Shown here: positions 11,335 through 23,765 of the stretch, in pieces | How the letters are laid out: each line of letters begins with the position of its first letter | Position numbering within the stretch: the first letter of the stretch is position 1 | Assembly (NCBI RefSeq): GCF_030867095.1 | Contig: NC_081829.1 | Location: 67,229,181 to 67,293,180, forward strand | Source: Alligator mississippiensis | Taxonomy: Eukaryota > Chordata > Crocodylia > Alligatoridae | Reading direction: 5' to 3' | DNA length: 64,000 bases | Program-made: the position numbers and the translations under genes | Notes under the pieces: model-generated | Database searches by the model: none | Seen by the model: only the letters and a program-made list of their open reading frames with translations | Told to the model about the DNA's origin: nothing

Positions 11335-13148
11335 TGTAGCAAAACCCCCAGTATTTTTTATTTTTTTTTAAAAAAAAAACAACATTCCCTCCAGTTCCCC
11401 TAACCATTTCTGATTCTCTCTGCCCTCCCTATCCCTTGTAAGTGATTACAAGTAGTACTAGGTAAGCTAAGCTAAGGTCTTGTATGTTATTATTGTAATA
11501 AGTCCTTTTTTATATTGTAAATAGTGTTCTGTTATGTTTGCATTGATTTTTACTGTTTTATATTGTATTATATTGTATCATTTGTGCATTCATTTTTATT
11601 GTTTCATGTTAACATTGTGTGATTTAGGCCTGCAATGTGGATTGGCATGAGTGATGTCAAGTATCCATTTTGTGTGTCAGGTTCCCATCTTGTCCCCATG
11701 CCCTGTTGTGTAAGTATGTTGTAACCTGTGACTCATACCTACCCATCCTATGTAACTTGGTTCCTGAATGAATGGGGATGAATGCGGGTGCTTGAGAGAC
11801 AATGGCAGTAAGTCTAAAAATAGCTCCCTCTGAACAGCCAAACCATCAACTCGACAACCCAGCCATCACCCTGCATTGACCCTCCCTGGCTCAAGATTTG
11901 AAAGACAAAGACTGCTGCAGAAGCCACCCAACCCATCATTACAGACACCTGAAACTGCATGTCCTGACCTGAATGCACATGTTCAGTACACCAGGAGCTG
12001 GCCCTTGCCTGGGCAGGCCCCCTGCCACTGGGGTCATAGAAGGTCTGCCCCTATAAAAGGGGGTAGTGAAGACAGACCCAGTGGGACACCCTTTCCATTT
12101 GGATCAGCACCACGCCACACCCCCTATCCACCCAGAGGCCCTACTGGCAACACCCTCTGGACAACACCTACTGGACAAAGACCCCGACTGGCTATCAAGG
12201 ACCCCCTTCCAGCCTGGAGAGGTAGCTATCACCCCCACCCTCTCTTCAACTAAGGATTTGGACTCTATTTCTCTTCCCTACCTGGACTCCAACCCTTCCA
12301 CTGAGTCTCTTTCTCCTGCTACCATTGTGAGTGGAGTGTGTGTGTGTGTGTGTGAACCAATAACTTCATGGGGCTGTGTAGCATGTTGTCTGTTTAATAA
12401 GCCTGTTTTTTTGAAACCCCAAGTTGGGTTTTTGTCTGTTTCCTGACTGTTTCCTCCTTGCCACCACTTATCCGCCCCAAGCTCCCAGCTTTCTACCTCT
12501 CTCTCTTTCCTGGCTGTCTCCTTCTTGCCACTGGGTTTTTTCCCTTGCACCAGTGACCTTGAGTAACCTTGGGGCCACTTGACCTTAAGTAACCCCAAGC
12601 CTCAGTTCCTCAGCCAACTTCTTTCTAGGCTACCGGTTCCAATACTGGTTCCAGCAACTTTCACTCCTTACACTTTCTCTCTCACCTTAACCTTCCCCCA
12701 GGTATCCAAGTACCCTGAACACACATATACATACTGAACTCACCTGTGTGTATGTGTAGGTGGCTGGTTTGTGTGTGAACTGGTGAATATAAATATGTAT
12801 GTCATTGTGTGTGTGATATACAAATTAGTGATCCGTGTATGAGTATTGGGTGTGTGGCTATTGACAACTGATTTTTGTCTAACTTTTGGTATGTATAGTG
12901 TTTAGGTGCTTAAATTGGTGATAGGTGTGCATGTGCCTAGGCTGGTCATTTTGGATATATATGTGCCTGAGTTGGTAGTGTGTGTGTGTGTGCGCACACC
13001 TGGTAAGGGTATATATATATATATGCACCTATAGTGTGTGTGTACCTAATTGATTTTTGTGTGTGTATGTGCAATTGTACACCACACCCTCCTGTCTAAC
13101 AGTGCGATATTGAGACCCTGAGTGTTGGCCTGACCCCACAGGGCAACA
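11335..13148 (+). mobile_element. LTR family B, copy 1: complete ~1.8 kb solo LTR
   Basis: It starts TGTAGCAAAACCCCC and ends CACAGGGCAACA, giving TGT...ACA ends. It aligns end to end with the copy starting at 26507. Preceding ATGC (11331-11334) and following GTGC (13149-13152) look like a 4-bp target duplication with one change. A TATA box TATAAAAG is at 12052-12059. The polyadenylation region is TTTAATAAG (12394-12401), where the other copy keeps AATAAA. A GT microsatellite and GTGTATGTG-rich sequence fill the long 3' (U5) portion. No gag/pol/env flanks it, so this is a recombined solo LTR. The U5-side length of ~750 bp is unusually long. Confidence 0.8.
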
Positions 13149-15484
13149 GTGCCATTCATCCCTTTTAAGAACGCCTCCATTTACAGGCATGCCTTGACAC
13201 AGCCTCATCCTGTTTCACCAAGCCTCATAGCCACTGCTCTCTGGCTCCTCATTCAACTTTGGCTTTCCCTGACCCTGACCTTGCATCTCCCCTGGAACAT
13301 GGCACTGGCTTTTGACACCATGGTTTCTAATCTCGGCTTGCTCCTTGAACTCTCTCTCTCAGATTTCAAATTTACAGCACGGGGAGAAAATTAGACCCCT
13401 GGATATCCAGGGACTAAAAAAAGATAGAGTTTAAAAAAGTAGGGCAGGCAACCAGAGGCTGGATCCTCCACAGACTTGCTATGGCTGCCAGAGCATCTGT
13501 ATGGTTGGCCCCTCACCCTGATGCTGAAGCATGCAGCCTGCTAGGCAGCGTGCTGCAGCACCAGGGCTCCAGTGCCAGTAAGTAAGGGGTTGGGGGGGCT
13601 GGAGGGGGGTGGGGACTATGGGGGCACCCCCACTGGCCCCCCCACTCCCCCAGCCCCCCTCCAGCCCTGTCCTGCCCTGCCTGGCCCCACCCCCTGCCTG
13701 CCCCCCAAGGCCCTGATCCCTTCTCTGCCTGGCCCCACCCCCTGCCTGCCCCCCCATCCCTGCTCTGCCTGCCCCCCACCTACCCCCCAAACCCTGCCCT
13801 GCCCCATCCCCCCATTGCCCCCCAATTCCTGCTCTGCCACAGTGGGCAACCTGCCTCTGCCCCACACACAAATCCACACGAGGCACATGCTCCCCATGCC
13901 TCCCTGGGGGGTGCACACAGCAATGGGGAGCTGCTCCCCCCCCTTTTCCCGCACCCTGAAAGAGCCGCCCATGGCTCTGTCCCTGATTTGCCCTGGCCCT
14001 GGGGTCCCATTTATACCAACCCCTGCCCCTGCCTGTGCCCCACTCCCTCTCCCACTGTGGGGGCCTTGATAAGCCCCCCCATACCCCTTTCCTTCCACAG
14101 AGTTACCATCAGGGTGTTGCTTTTCACATTGCTGGGCTGCATTCCTGTCCATGTGCATAGTGTGACTACTCATGTGTGCATGCCCCCTGCACTTCCTGCT
14201 GCAGCAGCCTGGAGTCTAGTTCAAAAGCAACATGTCACCCTTGCTTCCATTGTTCTTTGATCTGAGGCCTCTGTTACTTTCAAGCAGGATTTCTGCAGCG
14301 CAGTACACACTGCAGTGAAACAAACAGCACCTGATTCATAAAGGGTTGTGCACATCTTCAATCCTATGTACTCCCAAAGGCACATAATTCATTAATGCTA
14401 TCCACTGGGTAGGCTTCTTATTAAATGTGGGACTATCATTTCAAATAGAATTAGCATGGCTTGGATGTTGGTCCTGTCCTCAGCCATGATTGGCTTGGAG
14501 TATGCCAAAATGAGTCAATCCAGGTCTCTATGCAATACTGCACCATGCCATGCAGATGTAACCTTAGGTGGTTAACAGGGAATTCCAGTCTGACTTACTA
14601 CAGTCAACTCCTTCTATTGGAGGATAAGACTGCTACTTGGAAGAAGTGGGCAAGTGTAAGCTAGCAATCATACTGGGCTAGAAATGTACTGAAGGGCAAT
14701 TTGTCTCATTTATCAACTGGACTTGGGTTCTTTCCCTTATTAAGGGCCTGGAACATGATACAATACATCCTGGTTGGTTGTTGGGGAGTATTTTATTATG
14801 AGAGCAGTGCTCCTTTCCTCCCCTTTAATGACAGCATAAGTGGCTGATAAGAAAACTATTGAGACATAGCTAGGGAACACAGGTATTCTGAAAGAAATTT
14901 AAGACTCTCCAAAATGGATTCTTATAATCCAAGGCAACAAAAAAAAAGTGACAACTTAGAATGAACCAGGCTAAAAATCAAACTATTACTAAGTAGTAGG
15001 AATTGGAGTCAAGTTTAGAGGCTCTGTCTGTATACAAACTGAACTGGGCTCTGGTTCCAGGCAACTGTCTTACTTTTTCGACCTCAGGTGTTCTACACAC
15101 CTGCACAGCTCAATGGGTTGTCTGCAGACTATAGTAGGCCTTAAGTTGGTTAATGGTGATATGATATAGCATTTGTTTGCATTTGCTTGACCAAAATTTG
15201 GGTAAGAGAAGACAAGGAAAAGGAAATAATCAGGCCAGAGGATGTCATAAGGTATGAGCCATTTTATAAAACTCAAAAAAGATGGAATGGGAAAAAAACT
15301 AAGTGAAAGGTTTTACTAAAGGTTTCTTAAAGTACATTCAGTGGTTTTACAAGGCTAATTTTAGACAAGATATGCTTAAAGATAGAATATGAATAGGTAT
15401 ATGAATATTAATTAAGGTAACACCCATTAGGAATGCTTTTTTTTAAACCTTATTTAGTAAGCTTTTTGACTTTTTAGCCAAGTA
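13149..15484. other. GC-rich block then intergenic DNA; no gene
   Basis: From about 13575 to 13620 the plus strand is a run of G tracts. From 13625 to 13830 it is C tracts built on CTGCCTGCCCCCC-type units. The 145-185 codon frames on both strands here are compositional. The rest (14100-15484) is AT-rich without recognised features. Confidence 0.5.
13580..13830. repeat. G-tract / C-tract switch, quadruplex-prone
   Basis: GGGGTTGGGGGGGCTGGAGG-type sequence on the plus strand is followed within ~15 bp by C-rich sequence that includes its reverse complement (CCCCCCTCCAGCC). Quadruplex potential therefore lies on opposite strands either side of about 13622, and the two halves can also pair as a hairpin with ~25-nt arms. 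Confidence 0.7.
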
Positions 15485-16168
15485 GACCACATCTAGATGA
15501 GCACAGATGTTTGGTTCTCTGGGGACAAGAAGTCGCAGCACACCTTGTGCCTCTGCTACTTGTCCCCCGGGAACACCCATGCCACGCACCTTGTGGTGTA
15601 CTGCAGGTTCCCCTGGGTGAGGTAGGGGAGGCTGGGGCCAGCAACTGTGCTGGTCTCAGCAGCTTTACGTGGGGGCCAGGCAGGGGCAATGCATACAGGG
15701 TGCATGCGAGTGCATGTGCACCCCCTGAGCCTGGCGATGCACCCCCTACCAAAAAGTGCTGCCAACACTGGTTGGCTCTCACCACCACCACCCCCACTCC
15801 CCTCCTCCAACAGTGTCATGGTGTCTGCAGGAGGTCCCACTTACCGCCACCACACTTCCGCTTCCACCGTGCCCCCCTGCCCCTGGGGGCACATGTCATT
15901 CATGGGGCCAGGGAAGCTGCAGCCATGGCAGTCCTGCAGTCTGGAGCCTGGCTGGCAGCTAGAGCATAGCCCTGGCGGGCTAGGCTCTGGTTTTGGGTGG
16001 TGCACACTGCAGCCACATGCGCCACTCTGCTTTTTTTCCACTCAAGTTTTTTTTACCTCGGGATCTCCCAGAGTAAAAAAAACCCCTGTGGAAATACCTG
16101 AATGTGTGGTACCATAGATGGGTCAGTGGTACCACATACCACATGGCTGCAGTCATCTAGACGTGTCC
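15485..16168. mobile_element. Non-autonomous TIR element, GC-rich interior
   Basis: The left terminus GACCACATCTAGATGA (15485-15500) and the right terminus, reverse complement GGACACGTCTAGATGA (16153-16168), match at 13 of 16 positions. The ~650-bp interior is GC-rich and non-coding; frames of ~155 codons are compositional. No target duplication was confirmed. Confidence 0.6.
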
Positions 16169-16847
16169 ATAAAGCATAAAAATCTGGATTGATTTCAGAA
16201 TCTTTGCTCTTAGCCCATCTTCAGATGAACTAAATTAAGAGCTCTTTTATAACTTACTTGGAAAACTAGATGACAAGTTCTTTTCCCTAACAGTCTGACA
16301 AGCTGGTTGAGTATTTTCAAGGTTTTAAAGAAATTAATTTAAAATTCTCTCAAATGCCAACAAGGTTGTTATTACTTTAGATGGATGTATATTTTATAAA
16401 ATATTTAATCATTTGTTTGATATGACTTATCTGTACCATTTAATCATTTATATGTTTTCTGTAATTTTATTATTAAATTTGCTATTAAAATTTATCTATA
16501 TTAGTATAGTTAGTATTTAATTTTGGTGGGACTACCTCTGAATCTTTCTTAGTTCTCAGTATATATCTGGGGGGTCAACATGTCTACCTCAAGTGTACAC
16601 ACAAAGAAGAGGGCTTTCACAGCAGCATGACTAAGATTATGGAATTCACTGCCTTTAAAAAAGAATAACCTTAAATTTCACCAGTGAACAGTCCAAATAT
16701 AAAACCCAGCTGTTTAACTTTGCTTCCCATAAATTTAACCTATTAATCATTTGTTTCATTTAAGCGGGAAATGCATATATATAATTTAATCCCCACAGTA
16801 TGAGACAAGAAGTCCAAAGTAAATTTGATTTATTAAAGTCAGTCATT
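16169..16847. other. AT-rich intergenic DNA, nothing recognised
   Basis: Strongly AT-rich with no coding potential or repeat ends. Confidence 0.5.
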
Positions 16848-17765
16848 TCATAGAATCATAGAAAATTAGGGTTGGAAGGGACCTCAGAAGGTCATCTAGT
16901 CCAACCTCCTGCTCAAAGTAGGACCATTCTAGTCAGGGCTTTGTTGAGTTGGTCCTTTAAACTGATAGCATTATGAGCTAGGTGGATGGAAATTCCACCA
17001 CCTCTGTAGGTAACCCATTCCAGTGCTTCATCACCCACCTAGTAAGAGAGTTTTTTTTCCAATATCCTACCTAAACGTCCCTTGCTGCAACTTGAGACCA
17101 TTGCTCCTTGTTTTGTCATCTGTCACCACTAAGGACAATCTAGCTCCATACTCTTTGGGACCACCCTTCAGGTAGTTAAAGGCTGCTATCAAATCCCCCC
17201 TCAGTCTTCTCTTCTGCAAACTAAATAAGCCCAGTTCCCCAGTCTTTCCTCAGATGTCGTGTGCCCCAGCCCCCTCACCATTTTCATTTTCCTCGGCTGG
17301 ACCCTCTCCAACTTGTCCACATCCTTTCTATAGTGGGGGGCCTAAAACGGGACACAGTACTACAAATGTGGCCTCACCAATGCAGAATAGAGCAGAACCC
17401 TCGATCTGCTGGCAACACTCCTACCAATGAAGCCCACTATGCCGTTAGTTTTCTTGGCAACAAAGGCACTGTTGACTCACTTCCAGCTTACTGTCCACTG
17501 TGACTCCCAGGTCCTCTTCTGCAGACCTGCTGCTTAGTCAGTTAGTCCCAAGCCTGTAGTGGTGCATGGGATTGTTCCGTCCTAAGTGCAGGACTTTGTA
17601 CTTTTACTTGTTGAACCTCATAAGATTTCTTTTGGCCCAATCCTGCAACTTATCTAGGTCACTCTGAATCCTAGCCCTACCCTCCAGCAAATCTACTACA
17701 CTCCCCAGGTTGGTGTGATCGGCAAACTTGCTTAGGTTGCAATCCATTCCACGCTCTCTAATACT
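16848..17765 (-). mobile_element. Old CR1 LINE, 3' part
   Basis: Read on the minus strand, it ends in the CR1 signature: sequence complementary to AGGGTTGGAAGGGACCTCAG, then TCTATGATTCTATGA-type terminal repeats (plus-strand 16848-16862). The body encodes the decayed C-terminal end of the CR1 reverse transcriptase, including the conserved block complementary to CCCTCAGTCTTCTCTTCTGC. Many substitutions and stops leave no frame longer than 80 codons. It is truncated at its 5' end near 17765 and is older than the CR1 copies at 25272 and 40547. Confidence 0.85.
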
Positions 17766-20270
17766 ACAGGATTAGATGCAGTACACAGGAATCTGATTAG
17801 AAGAGAATACCATTTCCCATACACAATAAACACAGTAAATGACATTTATTGTCCACAAAATTTAGCCCTATGGTTTTATATTGCATCAGCATGATTAAAT
17901 TAAAAGAAATTTAATAAGAAAACTGGGGAATTTTTTAAAATCTATAACTTTGGTATTTACAACTTCAGCAGGAAATGTGACATTAAGAGATATAGTCAAT
18001 CAGAAAGCTAGTCAGTTGAAAACCAGAAAAAAAAGAAAAAGGTTAAATATAGCTTCAGGTACTACACCTGCTAAAGTCCCCTGACAACTTTTGCAGGCTT
18101 ACAATTCATATTTTCCTTTCAAAAATACCCTCGCCTATCAGTGAAAATGAAATAGCACAATCAACAAAGAAAAATGACTAATGAAGCAGAGGAAACCACA
18201 GACAAATATTCTCAAAGTACTGTCAGATGTGCAAAATAAAATGAATGTTACAGAGTGGCTTTCTTAGAATGACATCATTAACTAATACTGGGAACGGTAT
18301 TGGATATACATTTTTATAGAAAGTGTGATGTTTTACTTAATAGCATCTTGTTAAATTGTTTTTTCTGCTGATGTCTGAGACAAAGCTAACCAAAAGCTGA
18401 TAGGGAGGCTGCTTGGGACTGAGCAATTTTGAAATTCAGCCCACTGATTTTAGTGCCTAAATATAGTCTCTGGTTTTCAAAATTATAAAATCAATCTAAC
18501 TTTGGAGGGACTCTGAGTTTTGTTTTGTTTTTTGGCAGGGGAGGAGAGGAGAAGGATTCCATTTTATACTATGCACAATTTCTACTGAGACATGCTGGGT
18601 GCTGAGCATTTTCGTATATCAGGTGTCAAAATATACCACCACTGCCTTGTCTTTTAAGAGTACTTAATAGTAATTATTTAGAAAACAACTCTTAAACATC
18701 AGAATCTAAGAGCTTGATTCTGATCAGTAAAATTACTTCTGATTGACATCAGTGTCTATAGCTAAGTACAGACAAAAAAAAACTCGAGGCTAAATCAATT
18801 CAGTCTTTGCAGATTAGTCTAAACTGCTTACTCTAACTCTTAGTTCACCCTGATTCCAGTTCTGACTCCTGGTTTGCTCTGCCTCTGGCTCTGAACCTAG
18901 GAATACCTCGATTCTGGCTCTGGCTCCTGGTGTACACTGACTTAGGCACCTGCTTCTGATTCCTGAACCTTGACTTGACCTATGATTTGGAGTCTACCCT
19001 TATACTTCGCTTTGGATCTAGTATCTGAACTGCCCATGACCTGGTCCTTTCAGTCAGCCAGAAACAAAGAAACTGAAAGAGGGTTACAAGCAAACACCAG
19101 AGTCTGTGCCCAAGAGCTGTTTCCTACAGCTTCAAGGAACTGGTTAACCTGATCACTGAATTACTGGCTGACCCCAGGGTATTGAACTGAGTTCATTACA
19201 GGCGAGGCCTGCTTTTCTGCAGCCTCAAAGGACTGATTGTCCTGATTTCAATTGAAACCAGCTGGGCCCAGAGCCATGATACAAGCTCATTATATCTCCT
19301 CCTCAGAAGAGGTAAGTGTGGGACTCTCACTCCCAGCTAGTATCCCCTGACAGGCTAGGGGATCTAAAAGGGGTGTACTTTTTGCATCTACTCCCGGGTT
19401 TGTAGGACCTATTGGTGCCCACTTAGAACCTACTCTGGAGCAGGTCTACTAGCTCCTCTGAGAAATGGTCCCCTGCTGGCTAATAATATAATAAAATTGC
19501 AGTCTCTGCGTTTAGCCACACCCTGTCTCTCAGTGTTCTTCTTACACGTTTCTCAATGTTTCTGTGGCTGCATTAACACAAGACATTTTTAAAATGTATG
19601 TTATTTCAACATGTAATACTACTTCTAACAATATATAAAAACTAAGAATGGAAAGTATCCACTCTGATCAGCATGGTGGATATTAGCCAGATTACTGTAA
19701 TCCAAAAACCACTCCTATTGACCTCAATTCCCACCTAGCCTTCTGTTATACAGATGTAAATATTGTCTTATTCACAAAACATTCTGTAATCCTCCATTAG
19801 CAATAATTAATAGTTGCCAAAGATGCACCAAATGTTGGCAGGAAGAGAGCAGAATGGGTAGCGTATTCTTCAGGATACAATATTAATCAGTTTAATATGG
19901 CATATGTTTAAATTACAAATGAAATACCATATTGGTTTTAGCCAAATGTTTGCTCAGATCGGCAGTACCACTAACAGCCAGTTAGTCATGTAAGCTGAAG
20001 AGCTTGCCAGATTGTTTTGGTTTTAGTTTCCCCTTTCATTTGCCAGGAGAGTTGCAGATTTATTTCCCTTAAGAAGCATGTTAAAACTGGAACACCAAAT
20101 GCAGACCAATTGGATTTTTTTTAAGCAAAGGATTTTGGTCTGATTATGACTATATTAGATTTGAATCAAAGCCAGTTAGTTTTCATCAACTTGATATATG
20201 GAGATTTCATAAAACTATCTCTTTGCATAAAATCTATGTTATTGAAGGCAATCAATCTAAATTAATACCT
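17766..20270. other. Intergenic DNA with decayed repeat pieces
   Basis: At 18760-18840 a piece beginning GCTAAGTACAGACA matches, in reverse orientation, the right end of the element at 35208-35888. From about 18850 to 19560 the sequence is rich in TCTGGCTCTG-type units and has an AATAAA near 19489, which suggests an old LTR, but no ends were found. No gene was recognised. Confidence 0.4.
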
Positions 20271-21021
20271 TAGGGCATTTGTACACTACATGGGGGTTTA
20301 ATTCTCCCTAAATTGAAGCAGTGTTTTTTTAAATACACTGCTTCAATTTAGGGCAAAGTAAACCCCTGTGTCGTGTACACCCGTGTTGGAACTCGATTCT
20401 TACCTGCCTTTCCAGTGGCAGGGAGGGAAGGGCGAGCTGCTGGCGAGCAGAGCAGTCCCTGGGCTGCGGGGGAGGCGGGAGCTGTTGCTTCCCTCTGCGG
20501 CAGCGCCCCCCCCCCCCCCCCCCCCCCCCCCCCCGCTGGCACCAGCCCACAGGCACCTGGCTTGGGCAATTTGGGGGAGCACTGCAACTGCAGAGAGAAT
20601 CACCAGGCCTCCTCGTAGCTCATGCAGGCAGGCAGGCTCTGGGTGGAGGGGAAGAAAAAAAGATCAGGCTCGCCACTTTTCTTTTTTTGCTTCTGTGAAG
20701 CCTGCCTTCCCAGTCTGCTACTGTGCTGCCTGCATGGTCTGCCTGCATAGCTTCTGAGCTGCACGGAGCCCAGTGCTTTCCTCCACAGCTGTAGGGTAGG
20801 AAACTAAAACACCTCAGAGGTGTTTTACTTTGCTAGGCCCCAAAGTCATTGGCTGCATCCCAAAGTCATTTAACGTTCATTACACCACTGAATGTGCTAT
20901 AGTGGCTGGAATTAATGAACAATACACCACCGAACGTGCAAACAGCAATGCCATTAAACTGGTGCAAAAGCCATATAACCTGTTTAAACCCCCTTTAAAG
21001 TGTCATCTACAAACACCCTTA
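20271..21021. mobile_element. TIR element family C, copy 1
   Basis: The left terminus TAGGGCATTTGTACACTACA and the right terminus (21001-21021, reverse complement TAAGGGTGTTTGTAGATGACA) are imperfect inverted repeats. Just inside the left end is a perfect 19-bp stem (20306-20324 with 20335-20353). The interior is GC-rich. Copies lie at 32562-33231 and, reversed, 39537-40183. All share a CCCAAAGTCATTTAA-type right-hand block. It is non-autonomous; no transposase is encoded. It carries a 29-nt poly-C tract. Confidence 0.75.
20506..20534. repeat. Poly-C tract (29 nt)
   Basis: An uninterrupted run of C inside TIR element C. It keeps several glycine- or proline-rich frames open on both strands; these are not genes. 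Confidence 0.9.
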
Positions 21022-22370
21022 TACTTTAGCCTCCATCCAGATTTGACTAATACTAGGTCAATGCCCCCCTCTAGTTTACATGCTTTGAAGGAAATGGCTA
21101 ATTGTTGAAATACTCAGGTGAAGTATATTTTAAGGTAAAGGGTCTTCCCCAGCAGCCAATCTCAGTCTAGGGTTAGAATTCTCATAAACATTCATCAGAT
21201 GATGCTCCATAGGTATATTTCTCTATGTATATTGCAGTTGTATACTTAGTGTTCTGCATTTTTGGTTTTTAATGAATTTCACCAATAAATTACGTGAGTT
21301 TTTCAGTTATTTGGTTTTTATTGATTTACACCCTTTTTCAGTTCACTCAATAATAGGTTACTGAGTATTTATTTTTATGAAATGCCATTCTGCAGATCAG
21401 GGGTATGCACCCCCTGTGTCTCCTGGGACTTGTGCAGCGGTGGGAGCCACCATTCCCTGCCCACACCCCCCGGACAAGCTGCAGCTCCACCCTGTACCCC
21501 GCCCTGGCTGGGAAATGCCTGGCAGAGCAGGCACAGGGATCCCTGGGATCCTGTCCTCTCCAGCCCAGCAGCACAGCTGAGGCTGGCCCTGCCCCTGCCC
21601 CCCGCTCCAGGCATCCCAGGCGGTGTGGGGCTGGGGTCGGGGCCAGTGCAGGGAGGCAGTCAGGGCCAGGGCCAGTGTCAGGCTGGGGTGAGGTGGGATC
21701 TCCCCCCGCACTGCCCTCTTCCCCCACAGACGTTCCTGCTGGAGGGGACTGTGTGCGTGCACTCAGCCCCGCTCCAAAATTTTTCTCTCCCTCCATCTAT
21801 GATGGTGAGTACAACTATTTCTTGCTGTAATATAAATGTAGAAACCATTTAAACATGTGTATGAATTCTCAGCATACTAAAAAATACATGTATATAAAGT
21901 TGTTATTATTTTTCCCTGATGCAAACCGATTTTTTTTCTTTTCTTTTCTTTTCTTCTTTTTATCCTGATTTCAATCCAGTTTTTGTGCTTGGAAGGTAAA
22001 CCCTGAAAAATTCCTTGAATTTTTTTTTTTTTAAATAAAAACTGAAAATGCAGATCACTACGTATACCACATTCTTCTTCTGGACAGAGGCTAAGTACCG
22101 AAATTCAAAAAGCCCAAGGCAGATTTGCACTAACTTTTATAGCTTTCTCTAAGCATTCTAGATAATTTTGGGAGTGAACAGAATTCATGTTCACTCTTAG
22201 GGGGTGAGTGAGGCATGGAGGTGGCCTGAACTGGTGAAGGCCAACAATCTGGAGGTACTCTCACATGCCTCCCACCAGGCTGCCAGAAAATCCTGAGCCC
22301 AGCTGAACAGTTGACCACCCCTGATTGGCCAGCACAGCCCCTCTCTGCAGCCCCACTCCCCCACCAGCTG
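21022..22370. other. Intergenic DNA with GC-rich block
   Basis: A GC-rich, repeat-like block lies at about 21390-21780, and its 120-156 codon overlapping frames on both strands are compositional. A TTTTC repeat lies at about 21930-21960. No gene was recognised. Confidence 0.45.
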
Positions 22371-23250
22371 TCAGGTTTCAGTAGCAGCTGAGGGGAGGAA
22401 CAGATCCCCTTGCTGCATGGGTCCCCCAGCTATGCTGACTTGGATCTGGTTGTCTAGGGCTGAGGCCACACAGCTGTCTGCTGTGCTGGGAACTGGGGAT
22501 GGGGGGGAGGGGAAGTGGAGCCCCCTCAGTGTGTGCCCCCCACCCCAGCTTGCTGGCCAGGATACTGAGCCAGGTCCACATTGCAGGAGGCTCTGCTTCC
22601 CTGCACCCTGCTTCAGTTCCCAGTGCAGTGGATAGGCATATGGCTGTGAACCACAGCTCCTAGGTACAGCTGTCAAGAGTGTTGGGCAGGTATGGAGGGA
22701 GTAAGGGAATGCACCATGTGGGGCCAGCCCTGAACCAGCACAGCTGGGTGGCCCATGCAGCAAGGGACTCTGTTCCCCCATCCCCCTGCCCCCAGGTCCC
22801 AGCCCAATGGACAGCTGCACCCAGGAGCCATGGCTTGGACCCACCTGGGGGTGGGGGAAGTAAAGCAGGTTCCCACCCCCAGCTGCACAGATGTAGCCTA
22901 GCACCCCTGAGACCTGAGCCAGCAAGCTGCAGAGGACTTGTGCAGGGGGGCTCCACTCCTCCTTTCCCTGTCCCTGGTCGTCCCTGGCATGGTGGACAGC
23001 ATACAGCTCTGAGCTATGGCTCCTGCCTACAGCTGTCAGGAGGATTGGGCAGGGGATGGGGGAATGGAGTCCCCCACTGTGTGGGCTTCCCCTAGTATGC
23101 TGGCTCAGGGCCTGGACCATGCAGCAGGGGGGCTCCCACCTGGCCAGGCAGGCATGAGACAGAGGATTTTCTGTGTCCTGTCTTTTATAGCTGGGGCGGA
23201 CAGGACTGGCCTGGCACTTGCCCAGAGCGGATGAGCACAGGTCAAGGCTA
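22371..23250. repeat. GC-rich degenerate tandem array, unit ~375 bp
   Basis: Blocks such as CAGCTGTCAAGAGTGTTGGG (about 22667) and CAGCTGTCAGGAGGATTGGG (about 23032) recur about 370 bp apart, each preceded by a GTGGACAGCATA/GTGGATAGGCATA-like segment. A third, more diverged unit lies at the low-coordinate end. A 313-codon minus-strand frame (22371-23312) runs through the array. It has an internal repeat of the same period and is judged non-genic. Confidence 0.6.
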
Positions 23251-23602
23251 GCACAGTACACTGCAAGGAGCACTAGGATGACTGAGGACAGCGAATTAAA
23301 GTAATTCACCATGGAACCCAGTACAGAAGTTCAATATACTGCTGTAACCTGAACCAATTAAGTTTAATATTACATCCATCCAGGTCTATCTTAGTCTGGG
23401 TTCCACTATTTTGAACCCCCCATGTCCTGAACTTCTGTTCTGTTACAGGTTTAGACCAGTTTCCAATCACCTCCATACTTCATATTACATATCAGTATCA
23501 TGTACTTTACCAGCATATTTAGACCAGGGGTGGCCAGCCTCCAACAGGAATACTAGAAGTAGCATGTGCAGCCTGTGTGTGTGGTATATAACAGATCATC
23601 AA

Positions 23603-23718
23603 GGATCCTGGTTTTCTCTGATTTAAAAAAATCCCCAGTTTTCAGTTAAAAAAAAAGTAACCCCAAATCCACATTTTTCCATGATTAAAACAACACACCA
23701 CTAATTATATATATACAC

Positions 23719-23765
<47 letters not shown>

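Noticed and set aside
12338..13100. Regularly spaced repeats as a CRISPR-like array
   Set aside because: These are GT/TA microsatellites within an LTR; there are no unique spacers, and the genome is vertebrate.
13616..14173. 185-codon Gly-rich and overlapping Pro-rich frames
   Set aside because: They arise from C/G tracts with frames open on both strands at once and have no domain signature.
22371..23312. 313-codon minus-strand open frame as a secreted-protein gene
   Set aside because: It lies in a GC-rich tandem array, its internal repeats follow the DNA period, its start context is weak and no family is recognisable.
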